DNA of 64,000 bases from Thermospira aquatica (GCF_023525255.1 NZ_CP073355.1:1240001-1304000), one strand, 5' to 3'; positions 44,372 through 53,480 are shown, counted from the first letter of the stretch. Made by a program: numbers and translations. The notes: a model not told the origin generated them from the letters alone.

Positions 44372-47032
44372 TTAGGGTAATACGAAAGGCCCAACATCAT
44401 CCATGATCATCGGTCCGTTTGGATCGCCACCAAAACGGTAGGCTTTGGGTTCTCTTTCGATAGGACGGTTCGCACTTTCCAAGCCATCGTAATCCCACGT
44501 AGTGATATAAATCTTCATCCCTGAGAGATCCTGGGGATTTTCAAAAGAGTTTGCTGTATAGCGAAGGGAGATCTGTCGTTTGTCTGGATCTACGAGAATC
44601 TTGGGAGAAGCACTTAGAGGAGTGCCATAGTTTTCTTCGCTTGCTCCACGAGAGGAGAAAAGGTTGTTGTTCCAGCCACCAACCATACTCATATAGTGCC
44701 AGCTAAACCCTTGCGGAGTTTTGGCTTGTTGCCTAGGAAGAACAGTTGCTCCGCCTTCTCGATTCCTTACAAAGAAATATATATAGAAAGTGACATGGTC
44801 AAATCCATTTTTGGGGTTCCAGACAGTACTGATGGGCCTGGCCATGGTCAGGGTGATCATGAGGTTGTTTCTTGCCCTAAAGACATCCACGCGTTCAATA
44901 TCCATCTGATGGTCAAAGGATACATCAGTTGGGTAGAGGTAGTTACCAGAGGGTCCCTTATCATCTCCTACTGGATCGGTGAGAGACAGGATCTTTGTAT
45001 ACTCGATCTTTACCTCAAAGGCATAGGTTGGACTGACAATAAAATCTGTTCCGGAAATACTACCATACATTGTACAGCGATGTTTTCCATTGTCTAAAGC
45101 TTCTACAGGAAGGAGTACAGACCATTCTCCTTTTTCGTTTACTGCTGCAGAAAGCGCTGAACCAATGTGCCCATCAATTACCAGCATCAGGTTAGATACT
45201 CCCTGAGCCTTGCCTCTGAGAAGAATATTGGTTGTGAGTACTTTGGTTTTTGGTATATCAAACGAGATCTGTGCAGGAAGAGAGGAGAAGCTGTTGGTGC
45301 TTCTTACCATGGCTACAATGGTAGATCTTCCTTTTAATAGAAAAGATATCTTCCCGGTGGCATCGGTAAGAAGGGGTTTTTGTACCTTTCGGGTGCTGTG
45401 AAGCACCTCAAGGAAAGCCGGGTTTTGTCTCTTGAGGTCGAGATTGTCCACGAGAATCTCTTCTTCAGAGGTGTTAAAGATGACAATTGCTTGATCTTTA
45501 CCATCGTCCATGAGGTAGGCAAAGATGCCAGGGCCTGTAGGTTCATCTTTTATCGGGATGATTTCTCCCCTGCGGAAGACCTGGTTGGTTTTTCTCAGGG
45601 TGGCCATATCTCGAAGGAAACGATACATCTCTGATTCGGTATCAAAACGATCTTTGTTGCCCGAGCCATATCCGCCAGCAAAGAGGGCTGTCCGGGTTTC
45701 TGTGAGTTTTTGTTCTGTTCCATAGTAAATCACAGGAATACCAGGAATGGTGAAAAGGAACACGATAGCCTGTTTAAGTGCAGGAATGGTACCACCCTGG
45801 AGAAAACGGTTCATGTCATGATTGTCAAAAAAGTTGAAGAGATAATGGATATCGCCAAAATGCTTCTTGAGGGCAGCGAATCGATAGGTCATGAGAGAAG
45901 TTTCTCCCCCCTCGGTAAAAACACGCTTAATCTCTTGCTGGAGGGAAAAATTAAGCACGCTTGTAAGTTCTGGTTTTTGAGATGTACCAAGATAGCTACG
46001 AGCTTCTCTTTCACATTCGTCCTGGTAGGGGGCTGCATTTAGCCAGGCCTCACCAAAGGTGATGAAGTTTGACTTGCCGATGCGAGAGGCCATGATGGCT
46101 ACACCAGGAGAGTTTTCTTCCTTATCGTGTATAAATCGATGCCAGAAGTTGTGATCAACATAAATAATCGTGTCAATACGAAATCCATCGACACCTACAT
46201 TTGTAATCCAGAAATTGTAGGCATCTTTGAGGTACTTGATTACGACCTCATTGGTAGTGTTGAGATCATCCAGATCGGAAAGTTGATAGTGAAGTTTTTG
46301 ATGGGGGTCTTTGTAGTTGTTTATAGAGGGTGTCCAGTGGTAGATGCCTAACTCTCTCTGGTTGGGATCAGTTGGATCGATCTGATCAAAGGGGTATCGG
46401 GTTGGTTTACTTGTCGGGAGAGAGCGGGTATTGAGAACGAGGTTTTCTGTGACATTCGAGGGGTTGTAGGTGTTGGTGTAGGTGAAATAGTTTCCGACGT
46501 GGTTACACACGATGTCTTGAATGAGATACATTCCCCGTTTATGAAGCATGACAGAGAGCGCCTGATAGTCTTCCAGAGTTCCAAAATGTTCATCAACGGC
46601 CATAAAATCTCGTGCCCAGTAGCCATGGTAACCGCCATAGTGGACAAGAGGATCCCACCACTGGTTGGCTACAGGAGGAGTGATCCAGATAGCTGTTGCT
46701 CCCAGACCCTGGATATAGTCTAACTTGCTAGCGATACCGGCGATGTCTCCACCGGAGAATTTAGCGTTTTCTTTGGGGTCGTATTCACCTGCTCCCATAT
46801 TGTTGTTGTCAGGGTTTCCGTCATAAAAACGATCAATCATGATAAAATAGATGATCTGGTCTCTCCAGTCGGGACTGGGAACATGGAGGTATCGAGCTTT
46901 ATCGTCTGCTGACACCTGAAGGGTAGGAACTCCTATGGGCTTTCTGTCAGATGTTGTTTTGATGGGGGTACTACAACTCCCTGTTCCTATCACTATACAT
47001 GCGACTATGATGGGGAACCATGTTTTTTTCAT
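44372..47032 (-). CDS. Alpha-amylase family lipoprotein (GH13) with C-terminal DOMON-like domain
   Basis: 886 residues from ATG 47032, after GGAGGAGGCC. Lipoprotein signal with Cys20 (IVIGTGSC). GH13 barrel: DQIIYFIMIDRFYDGNPDNN, DIVCNHVG (173-180), nucleophile Asp287 in GFRID, acid Glu328 in FGEAW and Asp406 in FFDNHDMNRF. A beta domain follows. The last ~200 residues (from LSLTDPVGDDKGPSGNYLYP) resemble the glucodextranase C-terminal/DOMON-like sugar-binding domain. It probably degrades starch or maltodextrin at the cell surface. The frame stays open to 47263, but that extension is translated 19-nt repeat, not protein. Confidence 0.88.
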   Translation of the reverse strand: MKKTWFPIIVACIVIGTGSCSTPIKTTSDRKPIGVPTLQVSADDKARYLHVPSPDWRDQIIYFIMIDRFYDGNPDNNNMGAGEYDPKENAKFSGGDIAGIASKLDYIQGLGATAIWITPPVANQWWDPLVHYGGYHGYWARDFMAVDEHFGTLEDYQALSVMLHKRGMYLIQDIVCNHVGNYFTYTNTYNPSNVTENLVLNTRSLPTSKPTRYPFDQIDPTDPNQRELGIYHWTPSINNYKDPHQKLHYQLSDLDDLNTTNEVVIKYLKDAYNFWITNVGVDGFRIDTIIYVDHNFWHRFIHDKEENSPGVAIMASRIGKSNFITFGEAWLNAAPYQDECEREARSYLGTSQKPELTSVLNFSLQQEIKRVFTEGGETSLMTYRFAALKKHFGDIHYLFNFFDNHDMNRFLQGGTIPALKQAIVFLFTIPGIPVIYYGTEQKLTETRTALFAGGYGSGNKDRFDTESEMYRFLRDMATLRKTNQVFRRGEIIPIKDEPTGPGIFAYLMDDGKDQAIVIFNTSEEEILVDNLDLKRQNPAFLEVLHSTRKVQKPLLTDATGKISFLLKGRSTIVAMVRSTNSFSSLPAQISFDIPKTKVLTTNILLRGKAQGVSNLMLVIDGHIGSALSAAVNEKGEWSVLLPVEALDNGKHRCTMYGSISGTDFIVSPTYAFEVKIEYTKILSLTDPVGDDKGPSGNYLYPTDVSFDHQMDIERVDVFRARNNLMITLTMARPISTVWNPKNGFDHVTFYIYFFVRNREGGATVLPRQQAKTPQGFSWHYMSMVGGWNNNLFSSRGASEENYGTPLSASPKILVDPDKRQISLRYTANSFENPQDLSGMKIYITTWDYDGLESANRPIEREPKAYRFGGDPNGPMIMDDVGPFVLP

Positions 47033-47066
47033 AGGGGCCTCCTCCATAGAACAATTATATGGAAAA

Positions 47067-47095
47067 ATTATAATGATAGGAAAAGAATAGTGCAA
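47067..47095 (-). promoter_or_regulatory. Promoter of the amylase gene
   Basis: Minus strand: TTGCAC (47095-47090), 17 bp, TATAAT (47072-47067), 35 nt upstream of ATG 47032. It supports the shorter start. Confidence 0.7.
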
Positions 47096-47133
47096 AAAAG
47101 TGGTTACATGGGTAATCTGTAAGGGGTGAGGAT

Positions 47134-47840
47134 GCTCTTCCCTTGTTGCAGTGTAAGCAGAGAGTATAAAACTGTGATAGGGGAATAGCATTGTTTCTTG
47201 ATTAAAACCGCAAAAAGGGAAGAGCAAGCTTTTTTTCTGCAACAAGGTAAGAGCACATTTCAAAGCACGTGAACGTGTGAGAGGTGAGGTATAGGTTAAA
47301 CGTTTAACCCGGGGTTTTGACGTAAGCTCTTACCCTTTTGCAGTGGCATCAGATGGTTTATAACTGTGAAAAAGTAATAGCTGGAAATTTCCCCACTGTA
47401 ACAAGGTAACAGCAAGAGTTTTTCCCTGCAACAAAGGAAGAGCCTACTTAATTTCCATATTTCCACTGCAACACGATAATAGCTTAAACAATACCCTCTT
47501 CCGACTGCAACAGGGTAATAGCTAAAAAATTTCCTGCTTCTCAACTGCAATAAAGAAAGAGCTACCGGGGAAAGACCAACTGCGATAAGGGAATAAATTT
47601 TCTCGTTTTGACTGTGAAAAGGTAAGAGCATTGCTGTTTTCCACTGCAACAAGGGAATAACTTTCGGGTTTCACGCATTAACTGCAATATGGTAATAGCT
47701 GGAGTTTTTTGTACTGCGATAAGGTAATAGCAACAAGCGTCCCTTCTTACACTGCAACAAGGTAATAGCCCGCATAAGAGACACACTGCAACAAGGAAAG
47801 AGCTGGCACCTTCTGCATCTCACTGCAACAAAGTAAGAGG
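47134..47840. repeat. 19-nt interspersed repeat array 2
   Basis: Nineteen copies in 707 bp. Reverse copies start at 47134 and 47326. Forward copies start at 47171, 47207, 47236, 47363, 47395, 47425, 47465, 47504, 47544, 47579, 47611, 47643, 47681, 47713, 47751, 47785 and 47822. Unit ACTGCAACAAGGTAATAGC; spacers within the runs are 10-21 nt and all different. Two modules are visible, each opening with a reverse copy and separated by a 71-nt gap (47255-47325). The array fills the gap between the amylase promoter and the oppF 3' end. No protein gene is supported; every long open frame here consists of repeat translation. Confidence 0.88.
47294..47309. promoter_or_regulatory. Perfect 16-bp palindrome, LacI-family operator-like
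   Basis: GGTTAAACGTTTAACC is a perfect palindrome with a central CG, the usual form of LacI/GalR-family operators. It lies in the 71-nt gap of repeat array 2, ~200 bp upstream of the amylase promoter. A role in sugar control is possible but inferred. Confidence 0.45.
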
Positions 47841-47914
47841 AAAGGAAAAGTTTTCAGTTGCGACCAACTAAGATCTCTTTATATCATCAAGAGGAAAAAG
47901 CTTTCATCCGGCAG

Positions 47915-48913
47915 TTACATATCCCGACAACTCTCCCAATAATGGCATGCCGCAAAATGGCCAGGTGTTTTTTCCTCAAGAGGTGGAACAACCTCTTCAC
48001 ATGTGGGTTTTTTCATGTAACATCGATCTTTAAAAGGACAACCCTTCGTTTCCCCAATAGGTGAGGGAACATCCCCTTTCAAGAGAATACGCTTCCTTTG
48101 TTTTTCAAGGGCAGGATCAGGTATGGGGACATCCGAGAGAAGAGCCTTCGTATACGGATGGTATGGTTGACTGTAGAGTTCCTGGCTTGAGGTGAGTTCC
48201 ACGATTTTCCCCAGGTACATCACAGCAACTCGCGAAGAGATATGTTTTACCACCGCCAGGTCATGAGAGATAAAAAGATAAGTCAGTTTCATTTCATTTT
48301 GAAGCTCTTCGAGGAGATTGAGAATCTGGGACTGGATGGAAACATCTAGAGCGGAAACCGGTTCATCACAGAGAATGAGTTTCGGCTGAAGAGCCAGTGC
48401 ACGGGCTATACCGATTCTCTGTCTCTGTCCACCTGAAAACTCATGGGGATAGCGGTTAATAAAGGTTGGAGAAAGCCCTACTTTGGTGAGAAGTTCGGCA
48501 ACCCGGTCGCGGATTTCCTGTTTCGAGATGGTAAGGACCCCATAGTTTCTAAAAATTTCAAGGGGCTCTGATATAATTGCTCCAATCGTAAGCCTGGGGT
48601 TCAGTGAGGCATACGGATCCTGAAAAATCATTTGAAAAAATCTTCTCTCAAGGCGAAGACTTCGATAATCAAGATCCATGAGGTTTTTATCCTGAAACCA
48701 GAGCTCTCCAGCGGTTGGTTCATGGAGACGGATCATTGTTCGAGCAAGGGTAGATTTTCCACAGCCAGACTCTCCAACGACCGCGAGGGTTTCTCCTTCA
48801 TAGAGATCAAAAGAGACGCCGTCTACTGCTCTAAGAACATGAGGTTTTTCCCAGAGAGAATTTCGTAAAACAAAGTGTTTTTTGAGATCTTTAACACGAA
48901 ACAATACTTGCAT
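47915..48913 (-). CDS. oppF: Oligopeptide ABC transporter ATP-binding protein (OppF/DppF type)
   Basis: 332 residues. Walker A GESGCGKST, Q-loop FQMIFQDPYASLNPRLTIG, signature FSGGQRQRIGIARAL, Walker B KLILCDEPVSALD and H-loop FISHDLAVV. The C-terminal oligopeptide-ABC Cys region (GCPFKDRCYMKKPTC) is typical of OppD/F. It hydrolyses ATP at the inner face of the importer. Last gene of the operon, 9 nt after oppD. Confidence 0.92.
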   Translation of the reverse strand: MQVLFRVKDLKKHFVLRNSLWEKPHVLRAVDGVSFDLYEGETLAVVGESGCGKSTLARTMIRLHEPTAGELWFQDKNLMDLDYRSLRLERRFFQMIFQDPYASLNPRLTIGAIISEPLEIFRNYGVLTISKQEIRDRVAELLTKVGLSPTFINRYPHEFSGGQRQRIGIARALALQPKLILCDEPVSALDVSIQSQILNLLEELQNEMKLTYLFISHDLAVVKHISSRVAVMYLGKIVELTSSQELYSQPYHPYTKALLSDVPIPDPALEKQRKRILLKGDVPSPIGETKGCPFKDRCYMKKPTCEEVVPPLEEKTPGHFAACHYWESCRDM

Positions 48914-48922
48914 TCTTTTCTC

Positions 48923-49894
48923 CTAATATGGGAAATAACACGCATACCGCCCACTGCCTTCAGAGACAAGCGGTGGCATTTTTTGTTTACAGATGTCCTG
49001 TCTTCGTTCACAACGTGGATAAAATGGGCAGACATCTGGCAGCTTGAGAAGACTGGGAGGGCTACCAGGAATCGAGTAAAACCTTCCTTCACGTTTCTCG
49101 TGGATTTTTGGAATAGAACGGATAAGCCCTACCGTATAGGGATGTCTGGGACGATGAAAAAGCTCACTTGTTGTATTTTCTTCCACGATATAACCGGCAT
49201 ACATCACAATAATCCTGTCGGTCATTCCTGCGACGACGCCGAGGTTATGGGTGATGAGAATGAGACTCATGCCTTCTTCTTTGCGAAGGGTATTGATAAG
49301 TTCGAGAATCTGAGCCTGGATAGTTACATCAAGAGCCGTGGTTGGTTCATCGGCGATGAGGAGTTTTGGTTTAGTCATGAGGGCCATGGCTATCATAACA
49401 CGCTGACGCATACCCCCCGACATTTGGTGAGGATAACCAGCGAGACGCTTCTGAGGTTCTGAAATACCCACCCGTTTGAAAAGTTCTACCGCTCGTTCGT
49501 AAGCCTCCTTGCGGGAAAGTTTTCTATGAAGCATGAGGCCTTCTATCATCTGGGTTTCTATTTTCAGAAAAGGATTCAAAGATGTCATAGGATCCTGAAA
49601 GATAAAAGAAACATCCCTTCCCCGAATGGATCGGATCTCTTCTTTAGAGAGTTTCAAAAGATCTGTATTTTCAAAAAACACCTCTCCCCCAACAATTTTT
49701 CCGGGTGGATTGGGGATGAGTCTTAACATACTCAGGTGAGACACCGATTTACCCGAACCAGACTCTCCTACAACGCCAACGGATTCATGGTATTTCAGGG
49801 CATAGGATATTCCATTCACCGCATTGATAGGGCCATCTTCTGTCTGGAATATTGTTTTGAGGTTACGTACTTCCAAGAGATTGGTACCACTCAT
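48923..49894 (-). CDS. oppD: Oligopeptide ABC transporter ATP-binding protein (OppD/DppD type)
   Basis: 323 residues. Walker A GESGSGKS, FIFQDPMTSLNPFLKIETQM, signature MSGGMRQRVMIAMAL, Walker B KLLIADEPTTALD and LITHNLGVVAG. C-terminal Cys motif CPFYPRCERRQDIC. Second ATPase of the importer. The start lies 9 nt after the oppC stop. Confidence 0.92.
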   Translation of the reverse strand: MSGTNLLEVRNLKTIFQTEDGPINAVNGISYALKYHESVGVVGESGSGKSVSHLSMLRLIPNPPGKIVGGEVFFENTDLLKLSKEEIRSIRGRDVSFIFQDPMTSLNPFLKIETQMIEGLMLHRKLSRKEAYERAVELFKRVGISEPQKRLAGYPHQMSGGMRQRVMIAMALMTKPKLLIADEPTTALDVTIQAQILELINTLRKEEGMSLILITHNLGVVAGMTDRIIVMYAGYIVEENTTSELFHRPRHPYTVGLIRSIPKIHEKREGRFYSIPGSPPSLLKLPDVCPFYPRCERRQDICKQKMPPLVSEGSGRYACYFPY

Positions 49895-49903
49895 ATCTTT
49901 ATC

Positions 49904-50800
49904 CTACATTTTGTTTTTCTGAGAAGGATCGAGGGCATCACGTAAGCCCTCGCCGAGGAAATTGAGGGAAAAAAGCATCAAGGTCAAGGCAAGACCAGGA
50001 AAAATAATTTGCCAGGGACAGGTGGTAATAACCCCCTTGCCTTCGGCAGCGAGAAGACCCCACGAGGTCATGGGAGCCTGGACACCCAATCCCAGGAAAG
50101 AGAGAAAAGCCTCCTCAAGCATGATGCTGGGAATAGTCAGGGTAAGATACACAATAATAGGTCCTAAGGCATTGGGAATAAGATGTCGGAAGATGATACG
50201 TCTTCGCGAAGCCCCGATGGATTTGGCAGCCTCAACGAATTCATTATTCTTAAGCGACATGATCTGTCCCCGGGTGATACGGGCAATCGTCATCCACGAG
50301 ACAGAGGCAATTCCGACAAAAAGCATGATAAAGTTTCTTCCAAAGATTACCATCAAAAGAATCACAAAAAACATATACGGAAGGCTGTAAAGGATATCGG
50401 CAAAACGCATCATCCATTCGTCTAATTTTCCTCCAACAAAGCCTGCGATGGCTCCATAGGTTACTCCGATGAGAAGTGCCACGATTCCCGTAACAAAACC
50501 GATGGATATTGAAACCCGACTTCCATAAATAATTCGTGAGAAGAGATCTCGACCGAGGCTATCTGTTCCAAAGAGATGTTCCCAGGATGGGGGCTGGTTA
50601 ATCTGAGGATTTTCAAAATTTATCTCCTCATAAGAATAAGGAGCTATCACAGGAGCAAAGATGGCTACTAGCACAAAAAAGATCACAATAATACCTCCTG
50701 CAACAGCCATTTTATTTTTAACGAGGCGACGCCAGGCATCTTTCCAGAGAGAAACGCCTTTTACCTCTTCGAGGTGAAGTTCACGGTTTTCCTTTTCCAT
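49904..50800 (-). CDS. oppC: Oligopeptide ABC transporter permease (OppC/DppC type)
   Basis: 298 residues, about six membrane segments. SYEEINFENPQINQPPSWEH and LFGTDSLGRDLFSRIIYGSR form the OppC N-terminal signature. The EAA loop is EFVEAAKSIGASRRRIIFRH. Ends LGEGLRDALDPSQK. Inner-membrane half-channel pairing with oppB. Confidence 0.92.
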   Translation of the reverse strand: MEKENRELHLEEVKGVSLWKDAWRRLVKNKMAVAGGIIVIFFVLVAIFAPVIAPYSYEEINFENPQINQPPSWEHLFGTDSLGRDLFSRIIYGSRVSISIGFVTGIVALLIGVTYGAIAGFVGGKLDEWMMRFADILYSLPYMFFVILLMVIFGRNFIMLFVGIASVSWMTIARITRGQIMSLKNNEFVEAAKSIGASRRRIIFRHLIPNALGPIIVYLTLTIPSIMLEEAFLSFLGLGVQAPMTSWGLLAAEGKGVITTCPWQIIFPGLALTLMLFSLNFLGEGLRDALDPSQKNKM

Positions 50801-50811
50801 ACAGTTATCTC

Positions 50812-51732
50812 CTACTTATAGCGAATTCTTGGATCAAGGAGGGCATAAACCATATCCACGACAAAATTCATGAACACGAGCAAAGTAGCATATACCACCG
50901 TGATACCGGTAATAACCGTATAATCACGGTTAAAGGCTGATTGAACAAATTCGATACCAATACCAGGGATGTTACAGATACTTTCTACCACCATGGAGCC
51001 GGTGACAATACCGGCAAATGCCGGGCCGAGAAATGATACTACAGGGATAAGAGAACCCTTGAGCACATGTTTCACCAGAATCGTTGATTCAGGAAGTCCC
51101 TTGGCTCTGGCGGTTGTTACATAGTCTTTTGTCATATTTTCGACTATACCAACCTTGGTGAGGCGGGTAATATACGCCATGTATGGCCAGGCAAGTGAGA
51201 GAACAGGGATAAGATGATAGCGAAACTCTCCCCATCCTGCTACGGGCACGAGTCTAAGCCATCGTGCAAGAATTAAAATAAAGAGGGAGGCAATAACAAA
51301 CATTGGAAGAGAAATACCCAAAACACTTATGCCTGTAAAAAGGTAATCTGGCCATTTGTTGCGGTAGAGAGCAGAGAGAATCCCAAAAGTTAGCCCCAAG
51401 AGCAGTGCCACAAACAGGGACTCAATTCCAAGTTGAAAAGAAACGGGAAATTTTCGTGCGATAATATCATTCACACTAAACACACGACTCCTGAAGGAAG
51501 GTCCAAAATCCAGGCGAAAAATAATGTCTCCGAGATAACGGAAGTACTGTTTCCAGAGTGGTTCATCAAGATGGTATTTTGCTTCCAGGTTTTTGAGGAT
51601 CTGCTCAGGAAGTTGTTTTTCTCTTGAAAAGGGGCCTCCCGGAACAAGTCTGATGATGAAAAAGGTAAGAGTAATGATCACAAAAAGTGTTGGTATCATT
51701 GCAAGAAATCGTTTAATTGTGTATCGTAGCAT
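50812..51732 (-). CDS. oppB: Oligopeptide ABC transporter permease (OppB/DppB type)
   Basis: 306 residues from ATG 51732 (MLRYTIKRFLAMIPTLFVII); the frame extends to 51762, but GGGAG fits the inner ATG. LDEPLWKQYFRYLGDIIFRL, the permease EAA loop DYVTTARAKGLPESTILVKH and the end VDMVYALLDPRIRYK are typical. Inner membrane, about six segments. Confidence 0.92.
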   Translation of the reverse strand: MLRYTIKRFLAMIPTLFVIITLTFFIIRLVPGGPFSREKQLPEQILKNLEAKYHLDEPLWKQYFRYLGDIIFRLDFGPSFRSRVFSVNDIIARKFPVSFQLGIESLFVALLLGLTFGILSALYRNKWPDYLFTGISVLGISLPMFVIASLFILILARWLRLVPVAGWGEFRYHLIPVLSLAWPYMAYITRLTKVGIVENMTKDYVTTARAKGLPESTILVKHVLKGSLIPVVSFLGPAFAGIVTGSMVVESICNIPGIGIEFVQSAFNRDYTVITGITVVYATLLVFMNFVVDMVYALLDPRIRYK

Positions 51733-51760
51733 AGTTACTCCCTTATATAAAAATAAAAAC

Positions 51761-51795
51761 ACGCACAGCCCTGCAATAAAACCAGGGCTGTGCGT
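51761..51795 (-). terminator. oppA-oppB intercistronic stem-loop
   Basis: A 13-bp perfect stem (ACGCACAGCCCTG / CAGGGCTGTGCGT), 9-nt loop, followed on the minus strand by GTTTTTATTTTTAT. This is a partial terminator or 3' stabiliser, allowing more binding protein than permease to be made, as in many binding-protein operons. Confidence 0.8.
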
Positions 51796-51801
51796 ATAAG
51801 A

Positions 51802-53358
51802 TTATTTCTCGAGATAGGCCTCTTTGAGAGGATGGAGATCGAGAGCGTTCATATAGACACCCTTCACATAAGGTTTCCACATCAAGATATTTACATAGAA
51901 GTAGATAGGCATGATTGGAAGATCGGTCATAAGGATCTCTTCTACCTGGCGAAGGATAGCCATGCGTTTTTTGGGGTTGGTTTCGCGTGCAGCCTGTTTG
52001 ATGAGCTCATCGTACCTGGGATTGCTGTAGCCTGTCTGGTTGTTTCCACCATCGGTAACGAACATATCGAGGAAGGTGTTCGGATCGGGATAGTCACCTA
52101 TCCATCCTGCACGGCAAATCTGATAGTCAAGTTTTGCTTGTTTGTCGAGGTAAACCTTCCATTCTTGATTTTCCAGAGCCACATCGATGCCAAGATTCTT
52201 CTTCCACATTTGCTGAATAGCCTCAGCGATCTTTTTGTGGCCTTCGGAGGTATTGTAAAGAATCGTCAGTTTAGGAAATCCCTCACCATTGGGATATCCT
52301 GCCTCAGCCAAAAGCTTTTTGGCTTTTTCGACGTTTTCCTTTTCTCCGATAAAAGGAGTGTAGCCAGCAAGAGAGGGAACAAAGTTGTAAGCTGGCTGCT
52401 GCCCGGCCTTGAGGATATTGTCGATGATGTATTTTCTGTCGATTGAGAGATAGAGAGCACGACGTACGCGGGGATCTTTGAGAACAGGGTCTGTCACGTT
52501 AAACCTGTAGAAGTACACAGCAAGTTGAGGTGCCACACGAGTATCAGGATGTTTAAGCATTTCATCAACTCTGTCTGTAGGTACCGTGGGGAGCCAATCG
52601 AGTTCATCGTTAAGGTATTTCTCGAGGGCGGTATTGTTGTCCTCAATAGCGTAGAATTCTATTTGGTTGAGTTTTACTTTGTCCTTGTCCCAATATGTTT
52701 CGTTCTTCACGAATACAATTTTCTGGTTGGGAAGCCATTCTTTAATCTTAAATGGTCCATTGACCACGAGATTCTCGGGGAGAATCCACTTATCCCCATA
52801 CTTTTTCACGACATGCATGGGAACAGGCATATAGGTAGGGAATGCGGTTAACTGCAAGAAATAGGGGGTTGGATTTTCGAGTGTAACTTCAAGAGTAAGG
52901 TCATCAATAACCTTGATACCTACATCGGTCTCTTTGGCTTTTCCAGCATTGTAAGCTTCCCCATTTTTGATCACATAGAGCTGGTAGGCATATTCTGCTG
53001 CGGTATTTGGATCCAAGGCTCTCAGCCATGATTCTTTGAAGGTTTGAGCTGTGATGGGTGTCCCGTCAGACCAGGTGACATTTGGGCGGAGCTTGAATGT
53101 CCACACCAGTCCATCACTGGAAACAGACCAGCTTTCGGCAACACCAGGGATAGGATCGAGGGTTTTGGGATCGTAACTAGTAAGACCCTCAAAGATCTGA
53201 ATAGCAATGGTAAATTCCGGGTGACCGGTCATAATAGCAGGATCAATGGTCTGAGGCTCAGTTCCATTGTTGTACCTCAGTACATCGGTTTGGGCTTTTT
53301 TCCCACAACCACTTAACGCAACGAGGGCTGCAAGGCTTAGCATGAGAAAACGTTTCAT
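51802..53358 (-). CDS. oppA: Oligopeptide-binding lipoprotein (OppA/DppA type, SBP family 5)
   Basis: 518 residues. Lipobox VALSGC (Cys18). Family-5 features: LRYNNGTEPQTIDPAIMTGH, GLVWTFKLRPNVTWSDGTPI, LYLSIDRKYIIDNILKAGQQ and CRAGWIGDYPDPNTFLDMF. It captures peptides in the periplasm for the OppBCDF importer encoded just downstream. First gene, with its own promoter at the edge of the mobile island. Confidence 0.93.
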   Translation of the reverse strand: MKRFLMLSLAALVALSGCGKKAQTDVLRYNNGTEPQTIDPAIMTGHPEFTIAIQIFEGLTSYDPKTLDPIPGVAESWSVSSDGLVWTFKLRPNVTWSDGTPITAQTFKESWLRALDPNTAAEYAYQLYVIKNGEAYNAGKAKETDVGIKVIDDLTLEVTLENPTPYFLQLTAFPTYMPVPMHVVKKYGDKWILPENLVVNGPFKIKEWLPNQKIVFVKNETYWDKDKVKLNQIEFYAIEDNNTALEKYLNDELDWLPTVPTDRVDEMLKHPDTRVAPQLAVYFYRFNVTDPVLKDPRVRRALYLSIDRKYIIDNILKAGQQPAYNFVPSLAGYTPFIGEKENVEKAKKLLAEAGYPNGEGFPKLTILYNTSEGHKKIAEAIQQMWKKNLGIDVALENQEWKVYLDKQAKLDYQICRAGWIGDYPDPNTFLDMFVTDGGNNQTGYSNPRYDELIKQAARETNPKKRMAILRQVEEILMTDLPIMPIYFYVNILMWKPYVKGVYMNALDLHPLKEAYLEK

Positions 53359-53450
53359 ATATCCTCCTTTTTGGATGTTTTTCTAAAACTTCTGAGGTGT
53401 TTTATACTTCACATTACTAAGTTTTTATTGTGTATTTTTATATTTTATAC

Positions 53451-53478
53451 ATTTTAAGGTAAAAACGTGGTTTGTCAA
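53451..53478 (-). promoter_or_regulatory. Promoter of the opp operon
   Basis: Minus strand: TTGACA (53478-53473), 16 bp, TAAAAT (53456-53451). The -35 ends 2 bp from the inferred left end of the IS256-family element, so the island inserted right behind the promoter. Confidence 0.65.
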
Positions 53479-53480
53479 GC
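53461..53480. repeat. Left flanking direct repeat of the mobile island
   Basis: AAAAACGTGGTTTGTCAAGC (53461-53480) matches AAAAACTGGTTTGTCAAGC (58520-58538) with a single 1-nt indel. The two copies abut the outer ends of the two IS256-family elements. Confidence 0.7.

Noticed and set aside
47033-47263. N-terminal extension of the amylase frame
   Set aside because: It covers the promoter and several 19-nt repeats and lacks a start signal. The ATG at 47032 has GGAGGAGG and a lipoprotein signal peptide.
47296-47786. Minus-strand open frames (about 118 and 74 codons, Cys/Tyr-rich) across repeat array 2
   Set aside because: They are repeat unit translation in changing frames, have no ribosome binding site and no family likeness; the Cys-Tyr-Leu pattern is the reverse-complement repeat.
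47134-47840. CRISPR array
   Set aside because: The repeat is only 19 nt and variable, spacers are 10-21 nt and of unequal length, orientation changes occur, and no cas gene lies nearby.
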